Source of the DNA: Qipengyuania_B sp965214525
GTDB lineage: Bacteria > Pseudomonadota > Alphaproteobacteria > Sphingomonadales > Sphingomonadaceae
Direction: 5' to 3'
Length of the DNA stretch: 64,000 nucleotides
Assembly (NCBI GenBank): GCA_965214525.1
Contig: OZ243959.1
Span: forward strand, 2,480,001 to 2,544,000
The notes below the pieces were generated by a model, which was not told where the DNA came from, searched no databases, and was given only the letters and a program-made list of their open reading frames with translations. The first letter of the stretch is position 1, and each line of letters opens with the position of its first letter. The position numbers and the translations under genes were made by a program. This document shows positions 8,513-16,870 of the stretch, piece after piece.

Positions 8513-9667
8513 TCATCTGTTGGCGCGCTTGAAGATGTTATTTCGCTGTACGGCAGAGGACCCCCCGATGATGGGCAGCAGCAATGCATCTCGGACATAG
8601 CGCTCCACGTCATAATCTTTGACGTAACCGTATGCGCCCATGATAGTCTGGGCCTCTAACACGATCGCCTTTGCCGCCTCGGTGGCATGTAGTTTCGCCA
8701 TGGAAGTCTCAGTTTCACAAGACAGCCGCTCATTTGCGAGCCATGCGGCGTGATACAACGTCAGCCGGGTCGCGTGGAGATCGGTCATCATCTGTGCAAG
8801 CTTGTGCTGAATAGACTGGTATTCGAGGATCGCCTTGCCGAACTGGGAACGTTCGCGTGCGTAGGCCCAAGCATCATCGATGGCTGCCCTCGCTATGCCT
8901 ACTGCGATCGCGGCAACCTCCAGCTTCTCAACGTCAAGGCCAGGGCCAACGAGCATTTTCCAACCGGCATTCCAACCGGCATCGCCGCCCATGATGTTTC
9001 TTGCAGGCACCTCGACGTTGTCAAACGTCACGTCCGTCGTCGCGGCGCCCTTCATACCCAAGCTTTCGATCGGAGTAATTGTGATCCCAGGTGCGTCAGG
9101 TGGCACCAGCAAGATAGAAAGGTTTCGATAGCGCTCCTCGACAGGTCCGGTCCGCACCAAAGTATATATGTAGTCACTAATCGCCGCGCCTGAGCAGAAA
9201 CGTTTGGCGCCATTGATGCGTACGGTGTCGCCGAACCGCTCCGCGCGTGTGCTCACGCTGGCAAGATCGGCGCCGACGTCAGGCTCGCTCAGTCCGTAGG
9301 CGAAGATCAGTGAGCCGTCTGCCACTCGGGGCAGCAACTCCCGCTTCTGCGCCTCTGACCCGCAATCGTCCAGGTTCATACCAGCGTAGCAGGTCGCCAT
9401 GATGTAGGGCACCGACACGGCAAGACTGCGCCGCGACAGTTCTTCAATAACCACCATCGTTGCCTGAATGTCGCGACCAACGCCACCATATTCCTCAGGT
9501 ACAGACAGGCCGGTAAGACCGAGTTGCGCCAATTTATCAAATACTGCTCGAGGGAAATGATTGGTCTTGTCCCACTCGGCGGCGAGGTTGCGCGGCATCT
9601 CCCGATCTATGAATCGAGCGAGCGTATCACGAAGTTGACGAATCGTGTCGCTTTCGGCGAAGTTCAT
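8513..9667 (-). CDS. Acyl-CoA dehydrogenase
   Basis: This 384-residue FAD enzyme for alpha,beta-desaturation of an acyl-CoA has the full family layout: N-terminal helical domain, central barrel with YGLSEPDVGADLAS (about 124-138) and INGAKRFCSGA, and a C-terminal helical domain with RERSQFGKAI. The usual C-terminal Glu (YEGT in short- and medium-chain enzymes) is absent: the sequence there is IIGGSSAVQR. A Glu sits instead at 247 in GLDVEKLEVAA, the position used by isovaleryl-CoA dehydrogenase (LDLER), so branched-chain-type chemistry is likely. It follows the enoyl-CoA hydratase gene with a 4-base overlap and must be co-translated with it. Confidence 0.85.
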   Translation of the reverse strand: MNFAESDTIRQLRDTLARFIDREMPRNLAAEWDKTNHFPRAVFDKLAQLGLTGLSVPEEYGGVGRDIQATMVVIEELSRRSLAVSVPYIMATCYAGMNLDDCGSEAQKRELLPRVADGSLIFAYGLSEPDVGADLASVSTRAERFGDTVRINGAKRFCSGAAISDYIYTLVRTGPVEERYRNLSILLVPPDAPGITITPIESLGMKGAATTDVTFDNVEVPARNIMGGDAGWNAGWKMLVGPGLDVEKLEVAAIAVGIARAAIDDAWAYARERSQFGKAILEYQSIQHKLAQMMTDLHATRLTLYHAAWLANERLSCETETSMAKLHATEAAKAIVLEAQTIMGAYGYVKDYDVERYVRDALLLPIIGGSSAVQRNNIFKRANR

Positions 9668-10479
9668 CGTGTCGCTTCGTGCCGAGCTGTCTGACCAAAT
9701 GTGGGGGATCGCCTCTCTCGAAACGCGTTTACCGCCTCCTGGTGATCTTCGCTCGTGTTTGACAATGCTTCATAGGCGAGCGATGCGTCCATCATAGTTT
9801 GCGCCAACTGACGCAGACCGATGTTGATCGACATCTTTGTCCAGCGAATAGCCATTGTTGCGCCCATCGCCAGGCGATCGGCCAATTTATCAACGCACGC
9901 GTTGAGCTCGTCGGCTCCGACAGCATGATTGATGAGCCCAATCTGCGCGGCCTCTGCGGCAGTCATCAAATCGCCGGTCAGAAGGAACTCCTTGGCGCGA
10001 GCATAGCCGATGAGCTGCGGCCAGATCACCGCGCCGCCGTCACCGGCCACGAAACCGACGGAGACGTGAGGGTCGCCGATCTTCGCGTCCTCGGCGGCGT
10101 ATATGATGTCGCACAGGAGCGCGATTGTGGCGCCTAAGCCTGTTGCATGTCCGTTCAACTTCGCAATGATCGGCTTTTCGCAATCGATAAGGGAGTAGAC
10201 GATCTGCCGCCCTTCGCGAGCCGTCTTCTCGAACCTTGATGGTTCGTCTATCATGCTCTGCATCCAGTCAATGTCGCCGCCTGACGAAAATGCTCGGCCT
10301 GCTCCAGTGATTACCGCAATGTCACAGCCAGGATCATTTGAAACATCTGTGAATAGACGGGCGAGCTCTTCATGCATGAGCCCGTCCACAGCGTTGAGTT
10401 TCTCCGCCCGGCTCAGAGTGATGTTCAGAACACGTCCGCGACGGTCGAACGAAATAGTGTGATAGCTATCGAAGTTCAT
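9664..10479 (-). CDS. Enoyl-CoA hydratase/isomerase family protein (crotonase fold)
   Basis: This 271-residue protein is of normal crotonase length. Oxyanion-hole elements are present: RAFSSGGDIDW near 70 and NGHATGLGATIA near 108-120. Of the two catalytic glutamates of classical hydratases, the first (PE) is replaced by His in GDPHVSVG, while the second is kept in ARAKEFLLTG. VAGDGGAVIWP is characteristic of a subgroup seen in degradation clusters. It could be a hydratase, isomerase or hydrolase. It is the first gene of a two-gene minus-strand operon with the acyl-CoA dehydrogenase and has the shared operator-promoter at 10552-10590 upstream. Confidence 0.8.
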   Translation of the reverse strand: MNFDSYHTISFDRRGRVLNITLSRAEKLNAVDGLMHEELARLFTDVSNDPGCDIAVITGAGRAFSSGGDIDWMQSMIDEPSRFEKTAREGRQIVYSLIDCEKPIIAKLNGHATGLGATIALLCDIIYAAEDAKIGDPHVSVGFVAGDGGAVIWPQLIGYARAKEFLLTGDLMTAAEAAQIGLINHAVGADELNACVDKLADRLAMGATMAIRWTKMSINIGLRQLAQTMMDASLAYEALSNTSEDHQEAVNAFRERRSPTFGQTARHEATR

Positions 10480-10551
10480 CGGAAAAAGGCCCCATCTTAC
10501 TGACGTGGTTGAGCGGAGCTCAATGCACCCCCAACGTTCTTGCTTTTAGCT

Positions 10552-10590
10552 CCAGTACAAGTCCGTTTTTGGTGAGTCAACAGTCAGTGA
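10552..10590 (-). promoter_or_regulatory. Promoter with shared 18-bp operator, site 3 (minus strand)
   Basis: Read on the minus strand, TCACTGACTGTTGACTCA (10590 to 10573) matches sites 1 and 2 at all 15 shared positions. TTGACT (10580-10575) is followed after 17 bases by TACTGG (10557-10552). Transcription from here would reach the hydratase start at 10479 after a leader of about 65 bases. The small palindrome CAGTCA-G-TGACTG (10581-10593) overlaps the site. Confidence 0.6.
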
Positions 10591-10728
10591 CTGCTCGTTC
10601 ACCACAGACGCTGTCGCGGCCGAGAGTTCCTCGCAGCCATCGGGTCTCACCCAAAGCTCAAAAACCCCGGCCGGAGCGGCCGATCCGTGGGAGCCTCTGT
10701 ATTCCTCATCAGATCAATGCCGGCGAGC

Positions 10729-11628
10729 CTATTTTTCCGCAAGGTCGAGGCTGAGTGCATGTTCCAAGAACCTCTCCGCCGCCCGACTGCGTTGATCTTT
10801 CGGCAGTGCCAGGGCTAGGCCAATGCGATTTGAGTGCACTGACCCAGTCAACTTCACGAACTTGACATCGGTCGCGGTATGGTGACTTGCGACTCCGGCG
10901 ACCAGTGCCACGCCCATGCCACTTTGCACCAAGGAAACCATTGTCTGGGCCTGGATAGCTTCCTGAACAACGTTCGGCTCGAACCCCGCTTCATGGCACA
11001 TCAACATCATCAGTGCCCGCATATTTGGTACGTTGGCTTCGGGATGAGCTATCAGCGGCACATCTCGCAATTCACCGATATCAATACTAGAGCGGTCGGC
11101 AAACTGCCCGGGGGACTGCACTACTGCGACAAAGGAGTCGTGCTCAAGCAGATGGATCTGAGCATCGAGGCTCCCAAGCACGGGGACTCGGATAATTGCC
11201 ACGTCGACCTCGCGGCTCGCTAGTTTCTCGAGTAGCGCGGTGGTCCAAGACTCCTCGAGCGCAAGGTCCACGTTCGGGTAGCTGGACCGAAAGCCACGCA
11301 GTAGCTTTGGCAATAAGCTGTAAGTAGCTGAGCCGACGAACCCAACCCGAAGACGGCCATTCGAACCGATTAGGCTCTCGCGCACAACGGCTTTCACTTG
11401 CTCGATATGAAACAGCGCTTGCGACGCATGCGGCAAGGCCGCTGCTCCCGCAGCGGTGAGCTCGACCGTGCGCCGATCTCGATCGAATAACCGCGCCCCA
11501 AGTTCAGCTTCGAACTTCGCAAGCGAGATCGACAGGGGCGGCTGTGCCATGTTTAACTTCTCGGCCGCACGGTGAAAATTCAGTGTTTCAGCGAGCGCAA
11601 CAAGCTGGCGGAGCTGCATTAAATTCAT
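10729..11628 (-). CDS. LysR-family transcriptional regulator
   Basis: This 299-residue protein has an N-terminal winged helix-turn-helix (1-60: RQLVALAETLNFHRAAEKLN, then AQPPLSISLAKFE and LFDRDRRTVELTAAG). A periplasmic-binding-protein-like effector domain runs from about 90 (LRVGFVGSATYSLLPKLL). Layout and length are standard for LysR regulators of aromatic or aliphatic catabolism. A strong GGAGG lies seven bases before the ATG. It is divergent from the CoA-transferase gene, with the bipartite GATATT element at 11641-11671 just upstream. By family habit it probably binds there and activates the neighbours in response to a pathway intermediate. Confidence 0.9.
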   Translation of the reverse strand: MNLMQLRQLVALAETLNFHRAAEKLNMAQPPLSISLAKFEAELGARLFDRDRRTVELTAAGAAALPHASQALFHIEQVKAVVRESLIGSNGRLRVGFVGSATYSLLPKLLRGFRSSYPNVDLALEESWTTALLEKLASREVDVAIIRVPVLGSLDAQIHLLEHDSFVAVVQSPGQFADRSSIDIGELRDVPLIAHPEANVPNMRALMMLMCHEAGFEPNVVQEAIQAQTMVSLVQSGMGVALVAGVASHHTATDVKFVKLTGSVHSNRIGLALALPKDQRSRAAERFLEHALSLDLAEK

Positions 11629-11640
11629 CGATATCCTCCA

Positions 11641-11695
11641 GATATTATACTATGCCATATCGATATTGGACCGATAAAACTTCCACGGCTAGCTG
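11641..11695 (+). promoter_or_regulatory. Probable LysR-type binding site and CoA-transferase promoter
   Basis: GATATTA (11641-11647), 13 bases, CGATATTGGAC (11661-11671), the same words and spacing as at 5671-5701. TTGGAC (11666-11671) can act as a -35 box, with TAGCTG (11690-11695) 18 bases further. The element begins 13 bases upstream of the lysR start codon, the classical place for an autoregulated, divergently activating LysR site. Confidence 0.5.
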
Positions 11696-11723
11696 GCAAG
11701 TCCCACAAAACATTGGTTCTAGC

Positions 11724-12971
11724 ATGCTTCCCTTGTCCGGTATTAGAGTCATAGATCTTGGTTCGGTCCTCATGGCCCCATACACGAGCCAGTGGCTTGG
11801 CGATCTCGGCGCTGATGTTATTAAGGTCGAAACACCACTCGGCGATTCCACTCGCCACACTGGCCCAGCGGCCGAACCCGGAATGGCAGCCATCTTCCTC
11901 GGTGCGAACCGAAACAAGCGCAGCATTGTCCTTGATTTGAAGAAGCCGCCGGGGCTGGCCGCGCTGCTGAAGCTCGTCGACCATGCCGATGTATTTCTGC
12001 ATAATATCCGCCCGCAGAAGCTTGAGCGGCTAGGAATAGATCCGGAAACGTTGACGACAAGAAATCCCGGCCTGGTTTACGCGGGCTTACATGGCTTCGG
12101 GGCAGGCGGCTCCTACGCCGGCCGTCCAGCGTATGATGACATAATTCAGGGAATGTGCGGCAATGCTGATCTTATGCTGCGCCAGAACGGGGAGCCTGGT
12201 TATTTCCCAACGGTTAGTGCCGACAAGACCAGCGGGCTTGTTGCCGCAATTGCTATCCTTGCGGCCCTCACCGCGCGAGGGCAAACCGGTCGCGGCGGCG
12301 TTGTTGAAGTTCCCATGTTCGAGACCATGGTTGCCTTCAACTTCGTGGAGCACCTTTACGGCGGCCACTTTGAGCCGCCGCGCGGCGGCTCAGGCTACCC
12401 TAGACCATTGGCGGGCGCGCGGGCTCCGTTTCCTACGCTGGATGGCTTTATCAGCGTCATGCCATACACTGACCGCCACTGGAAGGATCTGTTCTTCGAG
12501 CTTGGCGCTCGGGAGATGGAAAGCGACGTCCGCTTTCAAGGCATTGGCGAGCGGACGAGAAATATCGCTCTTCTCTACGATCAACTTGCTGGTTTGCTCT
12601 CAAAGCGTTCGACATCTGCCTGGATTGAGATTTTTGATCGGCTCGACATTCCAGCAGCGCCGGTGATCAGCCTCGAAGAGTTGATGCAGGACGCGCACCT
12701 CGAAGAGGTCGGCTTCTTTAGCTCCCTTACAGATCAAGCCATGGGACAGCTGCGCTTTCCGGGCGTTCCAGTCCGTTTTGACGGCGCGAGGCCGCAGATC
12801 GGCATACCGCCGCGGCTGGGAGAGCACACCACCCAGATCCTTGATGAGGCGGGCCTGAATGCAGCGGAAATCGCTCAACTCCTCGCCAGCGGTGCTGCGC
12901 AACAGTACAGGCCGGCGCATCAAGATCAGCCGAGCAAGTCGCGTCGGAAAATAGGAGGTGCGAATGTCTGA
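11724..12971 (+). CDS. Family III CoA-transferase (CaiB/BaiF type)
   Basis: This 415-residue protein transfers CoA from one acyl-CoA to a free acid. It begins MLPLSGIRVIDLG, the usual family N-terminus, then GADVIKVE and NRNKRSIVLDLK. The probable catalytic Asp is about 138 in PAYDDIIQG, matching the Asp that forms the acyl anhydride in formyl-CoA transferase. The frame extends upstream to 11544, but that part overlaps the lysR coding sequence and the predicted LysR site. The family consensus therefore favours 11724, though no good ribosome binding site is visible there. It overlaps the next gene by eight bases, so the two are co-translated. It offers ATP-free CoA activation beside the ligase at 3931. 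Confidence 0.85.
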   Translation: MLPLSGIRVIDLGSVLMAPYTSQWLGDLGADVIKVETPLGDSTRHTGPAAEPGMAAIFLGANRNKRSIVLDLKKPPGLAALLKLVDHADVFLHNIRPQKLERLGIDPETLTTRNPGLVYAGLHGFGAGGSYAGRPAYDDIIQGMCGNADLMLRQNGEPGYFPTVSADKTSGLVAAIAILAALTARGQTGRGGVVEVPMFETMVAFNFVEHLYGGHFEPPRGGSGYPRPLAGARAPFPTLDGFISVMPYTDRHWKDLFFELGAREMESDVRFQGIGERTRNIALLYDQLAGLLSKRSTSAWIEIFDRLDIPAAPVISLEELMQDAHLEEVGFFSSLTDQAMGQLRFPGVPVRFDGARPQIGIPPRLGEHTTQILDEAGLNAAEIAQLLASGAAQQYRPAHQDQPSKSRRKIGGANV

Positions 12972-13764
12972 TTTATTAATCGTAGAACGTCGCGAAGACT
13001 TGGCCATCGTTACAATCAACCGCCCTGAACTGCGCAATGCTCTCGGCTTTGGCGCCGATGGAGAGGCTGTTGTGAATTGCGCGCGTCAACTAAACGCAGA
13101 CCGCGGGCTACGCTGCGTTGTCCTGACTGGTGCTGGAAGTGCCTTTTCCGCTGGGGGTGACCTCAAACAGCTACGGCAGTGGGCGCACGATCGCAACATG
13201 ACCGCATCCGACTTCATGAAGCTGTACGAATCTGGCGTCCATGAGGTAGTTCGCGGATTTTGGAATCTTGAGATGCCGGTGATCGCAGCGGTCAACGGGC
13301 CTGCAATAGGGCTGGGTAATGATCTCGCCTGCTTGGCAGATATGCGCATCGCGGCAGCCTCCGCAAAGTTTGGCGCCACATTCCTCAAAATCGGCTTGGT
13401 GCCCGGTGATGGCGGTGCTTGGCTACTGCCGCGGATCATCGGTTGGGAGCGAGCGGTCGAGCTCTACTTTACGGGCAAGGTGATCGATGCCCAAACCGCG
13501 CTCAAGTGGCGCCTGATTGGTTGCGTTGTTCCAGACGAGGCGCTGATGACTGAGGCGATCGCAGTGGCCGAGCAGATTTGCCGACAGCCGCCCGCGGTTC
13601 TCCGCGCGGCCAAGAAACTCATGCGCGCCGGAATTTCGCAGGGATTCGAAGACGTTATGGCGCTGTCCGCAAGCTATCAGGTAATGGCGCATCTCACCGA
13701 GGACCATCGTGAAGCTCTGGACGCGCTACACGAGCGCCGCGAGCCCCAGTTTTCAGGGCGCTGA
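12964..13764 (+). CDS. Enoyl-CoA hydratase/isomerase family protein (crotonase fold)
   Basis: This 266-residue crotonase-fold protein starts at the ATG six bases after AGGAGG (12953-12958). A GTG at 12958 is also in frame but overlaps the ribosome binding site. Oxyanion-hole segments are GSAFSAGGDLKQL and NGPAIGLGNDLA. The first catalytic Glu position (PE) reads ATFLKIG, so it is missing. The second Glu is kept in ERAVELYFTG. The reaction is therefore uncertain: hydration, isomerisation, or retro-Claisen-like C-C cleavage are all possible in this superfamily. It overlaps the CoA-transferase gene and shares its promoter. Confidence 0.8.
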   Translation: MSDLLIVERREDLAIVTINRPELRNALGFGADGEAVVNCARQLNADRGLRCVVLTGAGSAFSAGGDLKQLRQWAHDRNMTASDFMKLYESGVHEVVRGFWNLEMPVIAAVNGPAIGLGNDLACLADMRIAAASAKFGATFLKIGLVPGDGGAWLLPRIIGWERAVELYFTGKVIDAQTALKWRLIGCVVPDEALMTEAIAVAEQICRQPPAVLRAAKKLMRAGISQGFEDVMALSASYQVMAHLTEDHREALDALHERREPQFSGR

Positions 13765-13835
13765 GCCGTAGAAGGGCCGAAGCGAAACCAGCGCTGACGG
13801 AGCACCTGGCGAGGCAGTACGCGATGAACGACCGC

Positions 13836-13874
13836 TCAGTGACCGTTGACTCATCATGAGTTGGCTTTTAACCT
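13836..13874 (+). promoter_or_regulatory. Promoter with shared 18-bp operator, site 2
   Basis: TCAGTGACCGTTGACTCA (13836-13853) differs from site 1 at only two positions. TTGACT (13846-13851) is followed after 17 bases by TAACCT (13869-13874). The perfect palindrome ACTCAT-C-ATGAGT (13849-13861) overlaps the site. It drives the TonB receptor, dehydrogenase and esterase run. Confidence 0.6.
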
Positions 13875-14165
13875 CTTGGCTTGGGATGGGGCGACCGAGG
13901 CAATTCGCGAGCAGCATTCGTCAGTCGCGAAGCATCGGCAGAGGCAGGCGATTGGCGCCGGGCTTGCCTGCCGGCAGGCGCATCGAAGAGGGATATAGCG
14001 GTCGCCAATACAATCGAGCCGGACCGAAAGCATGATGTTCAAACTGTATCAACAGAGCGGAAATCAATATTAGACTACCCAAGAATGAGCTTTAGACTTG
14101 TCAAAGTAATTGTAGCTCTCGATTCCAGAAAGGGACGAGAGACCCGGAATGGGAAAGGGAGAGAT
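13875..14165 (+). other. Leader of the TonB receptor transcript
   Basis: About 290 bases lie between the predicted -10 box and the receptor start. The receptor frame stays open through this stretch, but the residues look unlike a signal peptide and a clear GGGAAAGGGAGAG ribosome binding site precedes 14166. I see no riboswitch or attenuator that I can name. A long leader suggests possible post-transcriptional control. Confidence 0.4.
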
Positions 14166-16811
14166 ATGAACAGCTTTCTAAAGGCATCGCTTCTGTGCAC
14201 GGCAGCAGCTTGCGCAAGCGTCGCGAACGCCCAGGTGGCCCCTTCGGAAACTGACCCCATAGAACATGGGCCCCCTTTGGAAACTGACCTCTTAGAAAGC
14301 GAAGCTGTCCCCATAGAAAGTCCGGAGCGCCGCACCGTGCCTACGGCCGAACGCGACCCGGTCGGTGGCGTAATCGTCGTTACAGCGCGACGGCGCGAGG
14401 AAAAGCTCCAAGACGTTCCGGCGTCTGTCTCCGTTTTGACAACCGAGGCGCTCGAGCGGACCGGCGCGCGAGACGTGCTCGACTTCACCGAGCTTACCGT
14501 TGGTGTCACAATGCAAGTTTCGGCCACCGAGCCGGGGGACGCATCTATAAACATCCGCGGCCTCAATGGCGCACGCGACGCTGAGGGTAACGTCGCATTG
14601 GTGATCGATGGAGTGCTCCGAACTAGTCCCGTCGCTTTGACTCAGCCTCAGGGAACGATTTCACAGGTTGAGATCATAAAGGGGCCTCAGGGCGCCCTGT
14701 ACGGACGCAACGCATCGGCTGGCGCGATCGTCATCACAACCCAAAGGCCGACGTCTTACCTTTCGGGGCAGGCCCGGGCGAGTGCGGCAAACGACAGCAC
14801 CTATCTTGCATCTGGGTTGCTCAGCGGGCCCATCACTGACCAGATCGGCTTCACTGTAAACGCCGAATACTCCAAATCAGATGGGTTTTATCGTAACATT
14901 TTCCTTGCATCGGATGCCAACCAACAGGTCTATCCTGGCAACAGTCGCGATGCTACCTCAATCGATAACTATGAAAAAATCTACGCCTTCGGGCGCCTTC
15001 TAATCGAGCCGAGCGCAGAGACTGAAATTGACGTGAAGGTGAACTACGGCTTCCAAAAAGCGGGAGCTATCAACTACAACGCGGTATTTCATCTTCCCGG
15101 TTTGGCGCAGGCTTTCAATGATCAATTGTTTGACCTACCTGTCAGTGATCACGAGTTTGTTTTTACAAATAACACTGAGTCTGAGAGTTGGCAAACGAGC
15201 TACGGCGGCTCGGTAAGGCTAAGGCAGGATCTCGACTTCGGAAGTCTGATCGCATTCGCCGCGTACAGCAACATTGGCAGCGACTTCATTGCTGGTGGTA
15301 CGAGCGGCGCCTTCGGCTTCTTCGCGAACGAGCCAAATTGCATTAGAACGCGGGCCGCGACCGCTCCCGATGTAACTGGGATCCCGAACCAGGAGCCTTT
15401 CACGAAGTACTACGATGCCTTTGGTTTCGCGCAGCCATACTCCCCAAGCACCTGTGATGGCATTCAGTACAATGACCGAACGCAGAAGGATGTCGTTTCC
15501 GAAATCCGCTTAGTTAGCCCGGATAATGGCTCCGCATTGTCATGGCAAATCGGTTCAAGCTACATCTACATCGATCGACGTGTTTGTATTAATCTAACCC
15601 TCGACACCGGTCTGAGCGCCTCGCGGGAGTGTTTCACAACGGATCCCCGATTCCCCACCGAGAGCCTCGTCGATGATAACTTCAAGACTGATGTTTATGC
15701 GGCCTTTGCGTCAGCAGAATATGAGGCGACTTCCCAGCTGACGCTCGGTCTCGCATTGCGGTACGACATAGAAGCACGGGATACGTCGAACAATGTGCCG
15801 GTGAATGCGCGCACGCGGTGGGTTGGCAACCCTCGCACGGGATTCCCTACGGGCACTGCTACCACACCAGCCAACTACTTTTTGAATCCTGGACTTGACC
15901 CTGCCTTGAACCCAAGCGGGGTTCTCGCGGCGCGCTCGAGGACCTTCAAGCAGCTGCAGCCAAAGCTCACGCTTAGCTACGAAGTGAACCCCGATACGAC
16001 GCTCTTTGCTAACTGGGGCATCGGTTTTAAGGCGGGCGGCTTCAACAATGCCGGTACGGAAGCCATCGTGAGCGGGTATTTTAACGCACCTGTTTCAGAG
16101 GGGGGAATTAGTGCGGGCCTGATCGTCCGCGATGACTACGATAAGGAAGTGGACAGCGCATACGAAGCAGGCGTCAAGGGCGAACTGTTCGATCGGTTGA
16201 GGTACGAGTTGGTCGGCTACTACACCGATGTCAAGGACATGCAGTTCTTCGAGTTTTTCGTAGGTGAGTTTGGATTGTTGCGGAGCGTGTCCAACATCGA
16301 CAAGGTGAGGATTCTCGGTGTAGAGGGGTCGCTGAACTTCGAGGTCGCGCCCGGCTACAGCCTCTTCGCGGCCGCAAACTATACCGACAGTAAAATTACG
16401 AAGAACACATCCCGCCCCTACACTGTGGGCAACAAATCGCCCTATACTCCTGACTTCACGATCAACGCAGGTGGTCAAGCGCTTCAGCCGATTACCGGGC
16501 AGCTAAACTTCGTGGGTCGAGTAGACCTGCGAGTGGTGGGCCCAACACCGTTTCACACAGTGCAGGACAATAACGTCCCGACGATATTTGGCATCGAAGG
16601 AAATTACAAAAATTCGACGCGGGAGACATATGCGTCGGTTGATTTGAGAGCGGGCATCGGCACAGATGATTGGACCCTCACTGCGTTTGCCAGCAACCTT
16701 TTTAACAAGGCTTATATCAACGATGACGTTGTTGCTCCCGAGTTTGGCGGCGACTTCGTGGCTCCGGGCCAGCTGCGTCGCTACGGGGTGGAAGCCATCT
16801 ATAAGTTTTGA
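14166..16811 (+). CDS. TonB-dependent outer-membrane receptor
   Basis: This 881-residue protein has a signal peptide (MNSFLKASLLCTAAACASVANA, cleavage near 22/23), a TonB box-like VIVVTARRREE (about 69-79), a plug domain (LQDVPASVSVL, INIRGLNGARD, VEIIKGPQGALYGRNASAGAI) and a 22-strand barrel ending in the aromatic YKF. It should import a bulky or poorly soluble substrate energised by TonB-ExbBD. In sphingomonads such receptors often sit in catabolic clusters. The start at 14166 is chosen for its signal peptide and ribosome binding site. An 11-residue repeat (bases 14246-14256 and 14279-14289 share GGAAACTGACC with a 33-base period) sits between signal peptide and TonB box. Confidence 0.9.
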   Translation: MNSFLKASLLCTAAACASVANAQVAPSETDPIEHGPPLETDLLESEAVPIESPERRTVPTAERDPVGGVIVVTARRREEKLQDVPASVSVLTTEALERTGARDVLDFTELTVGVTMQVSATEPGDASINIRGLNGARDAEGNVALVIDGVLRTSPVALTQPQGTISQVEIIKGPQGALYGRNASAGAIVITTQRPTSYLSGQARASAANDSTYLASGLLSGPITDQIGFTVNAEYSKSDGFYRNIFLASDANQQVYPGNSRDATSIDNYEKIYAFGRLLIEPSAETEIDVKVNYGFQKAGAINYNAVFHLPGLAQAFNDQLFDLPVSDHEFVFTNNTESESWQTSYGGSVRLRQDLDFGSLIAFAAYSNIGSDFIAGGTSGAFGFFANEPNCIRTRAATAPDVTGIPNQEPFTKYYDAFGFAQPYSPSTCDGIQYNDRTQKDVVSEIRLVSPDNGSALSWQIGSSYIYIDRRVCINLTLDTGLSASRECFTTDPRFPTESLVDDNFKTDVYAAFASAEYEATSQLTLGLALRYDIEARDTSNNVPVNARTRWVGNPRTGFPTGTATTPANYFLNPGLDPALNPSGVLAARSRTFKQLQPKLTLSYEVNPDTTLFANWGIGFKAGGFNNAGTEAIVSGYFNAPVSEGGISAGLIVRDDYDKEVDSAYEAGVKGELFDRLRYELVGYYTDVKDMQFFEFFVGEFGLLRSVSNIDKVRILGVEGSLNFEVAPGYSLFAAANYTDSKITKNTSRPYTVGNKSPYTPDFTINAGGQALQPITGQLNFVGRVDLRVVGPTPFHTVQDNNVPTIFGIEGNYKNSTRETYASVDLRAGIGTDDWTLTAFASNLFNKAYINDDVVAPEFGGDFVAPGQLRRYGVEAIYKF

Positions 16812-16870
16812 TGCCGCCGAGCGCCACAACACTGCGGCGCTTAGTCGCCCGCACCACAGGAGACGGACCG

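Noticed and set aside
11544..11723. N-terminal extension of the CoA-transferase
   Set aside because: It overlaps lysR and the predicted regulatory site, while the family consensus starts at 11724.
13881..14165. 95-codon extension of the TonB receptor
   Set aside because: A proper signal peptide and ribosome binding site are at 14166; the extension would hide the signal peptide.
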